This document shows, in pieces, positions 1-5,489 of a stretch of DNA of 8,845 bases. Made by a program: the position numbers and the translations under genes. The number at the start of each line of letters is the position of its first letter. Within the stretch, counting starts at the first letter, position 1. The notes under the pieces were generated by a model. That model did not search any database, had not been told where the DNA came from, and saw only the letters and a program-made list of their open reading frames with translations. Source of the DNA: an uncultured Peptococcaceae bacterium (GTDB lineage: Bacteria; Bacillota; Peptococcia; Peptococcales; Peptococcaceae); the NCBI GenBank assembly GCA_900556545.1, contig USPE01000068.1:1-8845 (forward strand), given 5' to 3'.

Positions 1-77
1 TTTTTATTTGCATCTTTATTCTTTGGTAATTTTTGGAGTTCATGCGTTTGGCGTGTTGTAAGAGTTAAGTAAAGTTC

Positions 78-107
78 TTTACAGCAACAACAAATAGATA
101 ATATATT
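78..107 (+). promoter_or_regulatory. Predicted promoter of the hipBA-like operon
   Basis: A TTTACA box (78-83, five of six matches to the sigma-70/sigma-A -35 consensus) lies 18 bp before TATATT (102-107). A second candidate -10, TAATAT (99-104), gives 15 bp. Transcription would begin near 112-116, leaving a leader of about 40 nt before the ATG at 153. The -35 box overlaps a GTAAAG-TT-CTTTAC inverted repeat (69-82) and the -10 lies inside the 95-112 palindrome, so a bound repressor would block the polymerase. The call rests on reading by eye and the exact -10 is uncertain. Confidence 0.5.
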
Positions 108-112
108 ATCTA
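95..112. promoter_or_regulatory. 18-bp perfect palindrome, probable HipB operator O1
   Basis: TAGATAATATATTATCTA equals its own reverse complement over all 18 bases. It covers the predicted -10 of the operon that starts with an Xre/HipB-type DNA-binding protein. HipB dimers are known to repress their own operon by binding palindromes in its promoter, so this is the natural candidate operator. The right half (ATATTATCTA, 103-112) recurs exactly at 144-153. Assignment to this protein is inference from position and symmetry. Confidence 0.6.
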
Positions 113-143
113 AAACTTGTATTTTTATTTCATTTTGGTTAAA

Positions 144-160
144 ATATTATCTATGGATAA
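144..160. promoter_or_regulatory. Second operator-like repeat over the hipB start codon
   Basis: ATATTATCTA (144-153) exactly repeats 103-112, shifted by 41 bp, close to four helical turns. It also forms a short inverted repeat, TTATC-TATG-GATAA (147-160), with the ATG start codon (153-155) in its centre. Two sites on the same helix face would allow two dimers to bind cooperatively and would place one over the translation start. Being A/T-rich, the repeat could partly be chance, but its position favours a function. Confidence 0.45.
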
Positions 161-434
161 CTATAATTTTTTGAAATCTCCCAGTGACATCAATCTGGAA
201 ATTGCAAAACGAGTACGGGCCAGGAGAAAGGAGTTAAAAATCACACAAGAACAGCTTAGTGTACAAGCAGATGTTAGCCTTGGATCAATCAAACGCTTTG
301 AACGACTTGGCGAAATATCACTTTCCGCCCTTATCAAAATTGCATTTGCCTTAGGTTATGAAAATGATTTTGACGCGCTATTTTCTAAAAAGAACTATAA
401 CTCTATTCAGGAGGTAATCGATGAACAGTTATAA
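153..434 (+). CDS. hipB: HipB-like Xre-family antitoxin/repressor
   Basis: A 93-residue helix-turn-helix protein of the Xre/Cro-C1 type, expected to bind DNA as a dimer, neutralise the downstream kinase and repress the operon. The motif lies at about residues 18-70: ITQEQL starts the first helix near residue 30, and SLGSIKRFE (42-50) is the likely recognition helix. The hydrophobic segment LSALIKIAFALGY (58-69) is typical of the fold. The short acidic C-terminal tail (about 80-93) may contact the toxin. I chose ATG at 153; an in-frame TTG at 117 would add 12 hydrophobic residues, lies almost on the predicted transcription start, and has no ribosome site. The ATG at 153 also lacks a clear Shine-Dalgarno, suggesting weak translation. 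The last 14 bases overlap the toxin gene. HipB-family identity rests mainly on the HipA neighbour. Confidence 0.85.
   Translation: MDNYNFLKSPSDINLEIAKRVRARRKELKITQEQLSVQADVSLGSIKRFERLGEISLSALIKIAFALGYENDFDALFSKKNYNSIQEVIDEQL
409..414 (+). promoter_or_regulatory. Consensus ribosome binding site of the hipA-like gene
   Basis: AGGAGG lies 6 bases before ATG 421, inside the end of the antitoxin gene. It fixes the toxin start at 421. It is much stronger than anything in front of the antitoxin ATG, which is odd for a toxin-antitoxin pair, where the antitoxin is usually made in excess. Confidence 0.85.
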
Positions 435-1551
435 ACAGCTTCGTGTCCTTTTTGACGGCTCCGAGGTTGGGCATTTGGCCGTCACTCCAAACCATTTGGT
501 AGCATTTGCGTATAGCGAAAACTGGCTGAAAAACGGTTTCGCCATCAGTCCATACTCGCTTCCGTTACGCAGCGGTGTAATGATTCCGAGAAAATATGAT
601 CCCTTTGACGGACTGTTCGGCGTTTTTGCAGATTCTCTCCCCGACGGCTGGGGCCGGCTTTTAGTAGATCGCCTTCTGCTCAAACATGGCATAAATCCAC
701 TGACAGTAAATCCGCTTTCACGTTTGGCCATTGTGGGCAGCAGCGGTATGGGCGCATTGGAATATCAGCCGGAAAGTCCCATACATGTTGAACCCATTGG
801 AATGTCCATTGACCAAATTGCTGTCGAATGCAGAAAAATGTTTGATACAGAAACATCTGAATCGCTGGACACGCTCTATCAGATGGGCGGTTCCTCCGGC
901 GGCGCACGTCCAAAGGTTTACTATTCTTTAAACGGTGAAGAATGGATCGTCAAGTTTCCGTCATCCTCCGATCCGGAAAACATTGGCAGACAGGAATATG
1001 AATATGGACTATGCGCACAAAAATGCGGAATTGAAATGGCAGAAATAAAACTGCTGCCATCTGCAATTAATGATGGATATTTTGCTACAAAACGATTTGA
1101 CCGTATGGAGAAAAAACGAGTTCATATGATTTCAGTCTCCGGTCTTTTGGAAACTACTCATAGGATTCCAAATCTGGATTATCATATTCTGATGCAGCTG
1201 ACACTGCAACTGACAAAAAACTACGCTGAACTTGAAAAACTGTTCCGCCTGATGTGTTTTAATGTGTTCGCCCACAATCGAGATGACCATTCCAAAAACT
1301 TTTCTTATTTATATCAGAACGGACAGTGGGTGCTTTCGCCTGCATATGACTTAACCTACAGCAACTCCATCGGCGGAGAACATGCCACAACTGTGAACGG
1401 AAACGGCAAAGATCCCGGAATGGACGATTTGCTGGCAGTCGCTCAAAAAACAAAACTGGACACCAAACGTATGAAACAGATTGCGCAGGAAATCCAGGAA
1501 ATCGTTCACCAATGTTTAAAGCATTACATCGACAAAAAAGCCAACGGATAA
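421..1551 (+). CDS. hipA: HipA-family serine/threonine kinase toxin
   Basis: A 376-residue cytoplasmic kinase of the HipA family; E. coli HipA phosphorylates glutamyl-tRNA synthetase and halts growth. The N-terminal HipA domain (about 5-115) includes SPYSLPL and the FDGLFGVFADSLPDGWG block (62-78). The Gly-rich loop GGSSGGARPK (156-165) carries Ser158/Ser159, candidate autophosphorylation sites by analogy with E. coli Ser150. WIVKF supplies the nucleotide-binding Lys178. The catalytic segment HNRDDHSKNFS (285-295) provides Asp288 as probable base and Asn293. SPAYDL (306-311) provides Asp310 as the metal ligand, matching Asp309 and Asp332 of E. coli HipA. All key residues are present, so the kinase should be active. 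It is shorter than E. coli HipA (about 440 aa), and the loop resembles the YjjJ-like or HipT-like branches more than classic HipA. Start fixed by AGGAGG. It overlaps the antitoxin gene by 14 bp, and its last codons lie in a terminator hairpin. The target is unknown. Confidence 0.9.
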   Translation: MNSYKQLRVLFDGSEVGHLAVTPNHLVAFAYSENWLKNGFAISPYSLPLRSGVMIPRKYDPFDGLFGVFADSLPDGWGRLLVDRLLLKHGINPLTVNPLSRLAIVGSSGMGALEYQPESPIHVEPIGMSIDQIAVECRKMFDTETSESLDTLYQMGGSSGGARPKVYYSLNGEEWIVKFPSSSDPENIGRQEYEYGLCAQKCGIEMAEIKLLPSAINDGYFATKRFDRMEKKRVHMISVSGLLETTHRIPNLDYHILMQLTLQLTKNYAELEKLFRLMCFNVFAHNRDDHSKNFSYLYQNGQWVLSPAYDLTYSNSIGGEHATTVNGNGKDPGMDDLLAVAQKTKLDTKRMKQIAQEIQEIVHQCLKHYIDKKANG

Positions 1552-1567
1552 AAACACCGTTGGCTTT
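1537..1567. terminator. Bidirectional intrinsic terminator overlapping the hipA stop
   Basis: AAAGCCAACGG (1537-1547) pairs perfectly with CCGTTGGCTTT (1557-1567) across a 9-nt A-rich loop. The left arm encodes the final codons of the kinase, and its TAA stop (1549-1551) is in the loop. Read from the - strand the stem is followed directly by a run of T (complement of 1534-1539), a strong terminator for the unit ending at 1578. Read from the + strand the T-tract is short (CTTTCTG). One hairpin thus serves two convergent operons. Confidence 0.85.
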
Positions 1568-1577
1568 CTGTATGGTT

Positions 1578-2540
1578 TTAACACAAATTCCACAAACATT
1601 TGTAATAGTTTAATACTGCAGCTGCTTCTGCGGCACCCTTTTGCTCCATCTTTTGAATAGCCCGATTTAACTGACCGGCCGGGATCACGCCTGGCAGGCT
1701 TTTCAACTGCTTTAAGAACTGCAAATAGCTTTCCCCCTGATTTTTAGCCAGTTCAGAACGAAATATCTTTTTTACACCATTGAGCTGGCTGCGGCTGGCA
1801 AACCAATAACTTTGCCAGTAAAGAGGCATTACAAGTCTGCCCTCCATAGTATACGCTTGCTGCTTTTCATAAATATTTACTTTCTGCGCATCACATTCGT
1901 ACTTCAGCTCATTGTGACTATTCAGATAACCAAAGCCATAAAAAGTGCGGCCAAACTTATCCTGTACAACAGGATCATCCATCATTTGCAGCCGCTGTTT
2001 TTCTATCCAGTTTAATAACTGTCTATATCCATCGGGCGCTAAAATTTTAGCCCTGTACGCAAATTTAATGCTGCCCTCTAATAGTTGCAATTCTTCCTCA
2101 TCAAAATTACCTTCAATGGATTCTGCCATCTGGCGTAAAAACGGGAACGCCTCATTGTTTGGCTCTATTTCGGCCAATGGCTGCAGCACATCAAACAATC
2201 CCGCATATTGAGCCTGCATCTGCCGTGCCAACATATATTTGGTTTCTTCCACAGTCTGTTCATATTCACCGGACAATACAACGACACTATGCATTAAATG
2301 CTTCATAACCGTTGGATAGCGATTTTCATACACACTATCCTGAATATATTCATACAGCTTCTCCTCATTGCTGCTGACCCGATACAGAACCTGCCCGTTT
2401 TCCAGATAGGCACAGCCATACACATCCATTTCCACTGGAAACTTTCCCATTCGTTCCATACGAGCTACATCCAGCGCGCAGTTAATATCACGGCTTCCCC
2501 AATTGGTGAAAGTACCGTCATCACAAATTTCTTTTTCCAT
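1578..2540 (-). CDS. Protein of unknown function, last gene of the ABC-ATPase unit
   Basis: A 320-residue soluble protein that I do not recognise. There is no signal peptide, membrane segment or Cys-pair metal site. It appears mostly alpha-helical and moderately charged, with an acidic helical stretch at about 137-165 (FDEEELQLLEGSIKFAYRAK), an aromatic-rich centre (residues 199-250: FYGFGYLN, YWQSYWF), and a C-terminal Lys/Gln/Ala-rich helical part ending in Cys. I chose ATG at 2540: AGGGGG lies 9 bases upstream and overlaps the TAG of the ATPase gene. The reading frame is open 19 codons further but those overlap the ATPase gene and lack a ribosome site. The gap to the ATPase stop is 13 bp, so translation is probably coupled. 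Operon position suggests it works with the ATPase and zinc-ribbon protein, but no function can be assigned. Confidence 0.8.
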   Translation of the reverse strand: MEKEICDDGTFTNWGSRDINCALDVARMERMGKFPVEMDVYGCAYLENGQVLYRVSSNEEKLYEYIQDSVYENRYPTVMKHLMHSVVVLSGEYEQTVEETKYMLARQMQAQYAGLFDVLQPLAEIEPNNEAFPFLRQMAESIEGNFDEEELQLLEGSIKFAYRAKILAPDGYRQLLNWIEKQRLQMMDDPVVQDKFGRTFYGFGYLNSHNELKYECDAQKVNIYEKQQAYTMEGRLVMPLYWQSYWFASRSQLNGVKKIFRSELAKNQGESYLQFLKQLKSLPGVIPAGQLNRAIQKMEQKGAAEAAAVLNYYKCLWNLC

Positions 2541-2553
2541 GCTTCTCTGCCCC

Positions 2554-3372
2554 CTATCCTCGTCCGTAACACAAATTTCGTATCTTTGACGGCACATTCA
2601 AACGCATTCGATACCTGCCATCCTGTTCCCGTCCAACTGTAACGCTATCCCCCATCAAAGCAGAGATTCGTTCGGAGCAAAGCATTTCCTCTGTGCGTCC
2701 CTGCGCAAAAATCTGCCCGTAACGTAATAACAGGCAATGGTCAAATTGCGGTAGAATACTTTCCGGATAATGGGTTACATAGATAATTGTAATTTCATCA
2801 TCCTCTGCCAATGCCTGAATGGTATTCTGTGTGTGCTCCCGGGCATATACATCCAAACCATTATCCGGCTCATCCAGCAATAATATTTTAGGACGGGTCA
2901 GCATAGCTCGGGCGATTAACACATTTTGCCGCTCCCCTTTACTGAGTAAGGAAAACATGGTATCCATTTTGTGTTCCATCCGCAGTTCGATCAACAACGC
3001 TTTGGCCCTGCGCACATCTTCATTCTGAATATCATAATTTAAGCCAAACGAGCCGGATAATCCAGACAAAACTACATGCAGAACGGTTTCCCGCAAAAAA
3101 TATTTATCAAAAAAAGAACTGCTGATCCACCCTACCTGTTTGCGAATATCCAAAATATTTTCGTTGGTATAGGTCTGCCCCATAATTTCCAGTCTGCCTT
3201 CCGTAAAAGGCTTAAATCCAGCTATAATACTAAGCAGCGTGGTCTTTCCACTGCCGTTCAAACCAAAAATAACCCAGTTTTCACCTGGCTGCACTTCCCA
3301 ATTAATATGATGCAGCAAATATCGCTGTCCAACTTTGTAGCTGAGATCACATACTTTAATAATTGGTTCCAT
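2554..3372 (-). CDS. Stand-alone ABC ATPase, ModF/YlmA-like
   Basis: A 272-residue single ABC nucleotide-binding domain without membrane segments. In order: Walker A GLNGSGKTT (37-45), a GWISSSF segment (81-87) where the Q-loop glutamine normally sits, signature LSKGERQNVLIARAM (143-157), Walker B ILLLDEPDNGLD (163-174) with catalytic Glu168, and H-loop VTHYPES with His201. The GW-SSS block and the LSKGE signature recall the COG1119 group (ModF/PhrA, B. subtilis YlmA), annotated as molybdenum transport or photorepair but largely uncharacterised. No permease or binding protein lies nearby, so a classic importer role is not supported. I chose ATG 3372 (GGGG 9 bases upstream); ATG 3378 would add two residues. 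Codons further upstream are the zinc-ribbon gene read in another frame. It overlaps that gene by 17 bp and is followed 13 bp later by the unknown protein. Confidence 0.88.
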   Translation of the reverse strand: MEPIIKVCDLSYKVGQRYLLHHINWEVQPGENWVIFGLNGSGKTTLLSIIAGFKPFTEGRLEIMGQTYTNENILDIRKQVGWISSSFFDKYFLRETVLHVVLSGLSGSFGLNYDIQNEDVRRAKALLIELRMEHKMDTMFSLLSKGERQNVLIARAMLTRPKILLLDEPDNGLDVYAREHTQNTIQALAEDDEITIIYVTHYPESILPQFDHCLLLRYGQIFAQGRTEEMLCSERISALMGDSVTVGREQDGRYRMRLNVPSKIRNLCYGRG

Positions 3373-3805
3373 CGCCATACGCCCCGCTCTCTTTACTGTC
3401 CAGGTCACTGTTACGCAGTACCAGACATTCATCCCAATGGTGCAGGTCGGCATCCAGCGGTATGGTAAAGCCATGCTGGTCAACAATACCCAGATGCTTG
3501 TAACCCCATGCCATAATTTCACATACCTTAGCCACATTCATTTGTCTTCTCACAGCATTGTCATCCATGTCAGGATAACAATTATACTGCAACTGATCCA
3601 CAAAACTTTCTGCACTGCGGTAGATTTCCGGTTCAATTCCAAATTCCACTCTGTCACAATGCTCGCAATACAACTCTATTCTGGCATCTTCAAAATTGCT
3701 GAACACAATCCGTTTTAACGACAAAGCACCACCGCAGAATTTGCAGCGGCAGCGTTTTTTTCTAGCCTTTAACAAATCCGCTCTTTTTTCCAGTTTTGTT
3801 TCCAT
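3356..3805 (-). CDS. Zinc-ribbon protein of unknown function
   Basis: A 149-residue soluble protein. A basic N-terminus (residues 4-20) leads into two Cys pairs, C21-x2-C24 and C47-x2-C50, spaced as in a zinc ribbon; a further Cys19 is adjacent. The remainder (about 57-149) is acidic and aromatic with no recognisable motif. The Cys arrangement suggests zinc-dependent folding, or protein or nucleic-acid contact, but nothing proves which. I chose ATG 3805, with GGGAG about 10 bases upstream; the frame is open to 3874, but that extension runs through the terminator hairpin 3837-3870 and is unlikely to be translated. It is the first gene of a three-gene unit, and its last 17 bp overlap the ABC ATPase. 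No convincing promoter was found in the short space before it, so the unit may rely on a promoter inside the end of the permease gene or on read-through. Confidence 0.78.
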   Translation of the reverse strand: METKLEKRADLLKARKKRCRCKFCGGALSLKRIVFSNFEDARIELYCEHCDRVEFGIEPEIYRSAESFVDQLQYNCYPDMDDNAVRRQMNVAKVCEIMAWGYKHLGIVDQHGFTIPLDADLHHWDECLVLRNSDLDSKESGAYGDGTNY

Positions 3806-3832
3806 TGTATCATCGCTCCCTTTTACTGATAA

Positions 3833-3870
3833 GAAAAACATCCTCCCGCAAGCAGTTTGGGGAGGATGTT
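3833..3870 (-). terminator. Intrinsic terminator after the left permease
   Basis: AACATCCTCCC (3837-3847) and GGGAGGATGTT (3860-3870) form an 11-bp perfect stem with a 12-nt loop. On the - strand the stem runs directly into TTTTTC. It lies about 30 nt after the permease stop (3901) and just before the zinc-ribbon gene, so it ends the permease-hydrolase-permease transcript and insulates the downstream unit. Confidence 0.9.
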
Positions 3871-3900
3871 CCATCTACATAAACAAATCGTCATGTTATA

Positions 3901-5346
3901 TTACGGCCACAAAATATTTCCTAATGGGATACCTACAACCGCCAACGCAATACAAGATACGATAAACACACCAATCCCCCAGGTATAAGCAGCTTTCTTT
4001 CCGATGGTTTCATTACCATGGATCAACGCAGACTGCATGGAAGCAGCCGGTGTTACATAGGCACAGTTTAATGTGAACATCAGCATCATAAACAATGTGT
4101 AATGGTTGGCGCCGATATCCATGGCAACAGTGGTTAAGAACGGAATAAACATTGCGCCCAACACCAGATTGTGTGTAACTTGAGTCAACAGACCAACCGC
4201 TATCATAACAACTATCATAAAAATAACAGGAGACATACTTGCAAATATCGGAGATAACGTAGCCACAACTGTTTCCATCAAACCACATTCTTTGGATTCC
4301 ATAGCAGTAGCCAACGGCATAGTAGCGCAGATCAGCCATACAATATCCCAAGGCACACCGCCATGACAGTCTGATAATTTTAATGCAAATTTGCCACTAT
4401 CATCTCTAATCAAGGCCAGCAGCATCAGCGCAATGGTGGTAACACCCAAAAGTCCTAAACCACTGATAATTTTGGTAAGAACAAATTCTTTCGGCATGAA
4501 GGTTGGCGCCATCATCACTACAAAAAATGCTACCATTACCGTACAACCCAGTTTCTGCTGCAATGTAATTTTGGTATTTTTAATTGCTTCTACATCTTCT
4601 TTCGGCAAACGGAAACCGGATGCATCAATTTTCATTACAAATCTTGCCATAAACAATAACCCTGCAATAATTAACGCTGTATAAGTCAGGGCAAAAATCA
4701 TAAATGGCGCATAAGCAATTTCACCGGCAGTTGGAACAAAGAATGATAAATACAACAGCGCGCCGCCTCTAAATGGTACTGTATGGCTGGCGGTAAAGCA
4801 TAAGATAACCGACGAAGCCATAATAAAACCTACCAGCGGATGTTTGGAACCATAACCACATTTTTCAGCGGCATTCTTTACCAAAGACCAGATCATAAAC
4901 ACCAAAGCCAGCCCTGCGCCAAAAATAGTACCGATAACAACCGTTAAAAACAATGTTAAAACCAATAACCACGGATTTTTCTGCAAGCTTTCTCTGGTCA
5001 GCAAAAAGTTGCTCAAAACCTCTACAGCACCTACCTTACCCAGCGCTACAGCAAACACCGATGTCATAATTACCTGAATTCCTGTGGCGCTGGACAATGC
5101 CTGCGAAAATGCCTCTCCCACAGTCATATAACCGGTCATACCCAGCGCCACCAATGCAATTAAGCTGGGCCACAGCAAATCCAAAAAGAGCCAGCCATAC
5201 AGCGTCCCTACAAAGATTCCCAAAATATCCATCCCCATCGGTGTTACAGTTCCAAATGGCTGTAAATTTCCGATGATAAACATCAATCCAAACATGATAA
5301 TCACATGCGCAATGGTCATATAACCTTTTTTCACACTTGTTGACAT
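3901..5346 (-). CDS. SLC13/DASS-like anion permease (left paralogue)
   Basis: A 481-residue integral membrane protein with roughly 11-13 hydrophobic segments (for example 11-28, 88-102, 127-155, 172-190, 212-235, 268-282, 290-312, 332-347, 373-390, 453-475). Layout and length fit the SLC13/divalent anion:sodium symporter group of the ion-transporter superfamily, whose members carry succinate, citrate or sulfate. The second repeat has TQVTHNLVLGAMF (388-400), where classic members have a Ser-Asn-Thr sodium/anion motif, and VTPAAS (431-436) 41 residues later. The first-repeat Ser-Asn-Thr is not visible, so ion coupling and substrate may differ. A hydrophilic loop (about 240-265) separates the halves. 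Start at 5346 is supported by AGGGGG seven bases upstream. It is downstream of the hydrolase gene, probably cotranscribed, and followed by a strong terminator. It is clearly paralogous to the permease ending at 7863. Confidence 0.85.
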   Translation of the reverse strand: MSTSVKKGYMTIAHVIIMFGLMFIIGNLQPFGTVTPMGMDILGIFVGTLYGWLFLDLLWPSLIALVALGMTGYMTVGEAFSQALSSATGIQVIMTSVFAVALGKVGAVEVLSNFLLTRESLQKNPWLLVLTLFLTVVIGTIFGAGLALVFMIWSLVKNAAEKCGYGSKHPLVGFIMASSVILCFTASHTVPFRGGALLYLSFFVPTAGEIAYAPFMIFALTYTALIIAGLLFMARFVMKIDASGFRLPKEDVEAIKNTKITLQQKLGCTVMVAFFVVMMAPTFMPKEFVLTKIISGLGLLGVTTIALMLLALIRDDSGKFALKLSDCHGGVPWDIVWLICATMPLATAMESKECGLMETVVATLSPIFASMSPVIFMIVVMIAVGLLTQVTHNLVLGAMFIPFLTTVAMDIGANHYTLFMMLMFTLNCAYVTPAASMQSALIHGNETIGKKAAYTWGIGVFIVSCIALAVVGIPLGNILWP

Positions 5347-5381
5347 AATAAATCCCCCTTAAGTTTTCTTTTATGTAGTGA

Positions 5382-5432
5382 ATAACGGAGAGTCTGCCGC
5401 AGTTTTATTGGCAGACTCTGCCCTTCCGTTAT
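5382..5432. repeat. Long interrupted inverted repeat between hydrolase and permease
   Basis: The inner arms AGAGTCTGCC (5389-5398) and GGCAGACTCT (5410-5419) pair perfectly around an 11-nt loop. Outer arms ATAACGG (5382-5388) and CCGTTAT (5426-5432) extend the pairing to 17 bp, with a 6-nt bulge on one side (5420-5425). Neither strand has a T-run after it, so it is not a standard terminator. In the transcript it would sit about 36 nt before the permease start codon and could act as a processing or stabilising stem that sets expression of the permease relative to the hydrolase. A protein-binding site is the alternative. Confidence 0.7.
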
Positions 5433-5489
5433 CCTTCATTTGAATTAATAAGTTTATTTTACGCAGACAACATTTCTACAGTGTTTCTA

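Noticed and set aside
1..43. A - strand frame starting at ATG 43 and open to the left edge (begins MNSKNYQRIK)
   Set aside because: Only 14 codons are visible, there is no Shine-Dalgarno before it, and nothing is recognisable. It could be the start of a divergent gene but cannot be supported.
117..152. TTG start extending the antitoxin by 12 residues
   Set aside because: The extension is hydrophobic and unlike the family, has no ribosome site and begins almost at the predicted transcription start.
3373..3537. N-terminal extension of the ABC ATPase to 3537
   Set aside because: Those codons are the zinc-ribbon gene in another frame, with Trp- and Cys-rich nonsense-like composition; the ABC domain begins at MEPIIKV.
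3806..3874. N-terminal extension of the zinc-ribbon protein to ATG 3874
   Set aside because: It would be translated through the terminator hairpin 3837-3870; ATG 3805 has a suitable ribosome site.
4013..4351. 112-codon - strand frame inside the left permease gene
   Set aside because: It is a shifted frame within the permease coding sequence, rich in Tyr and Cys, with no independent support.
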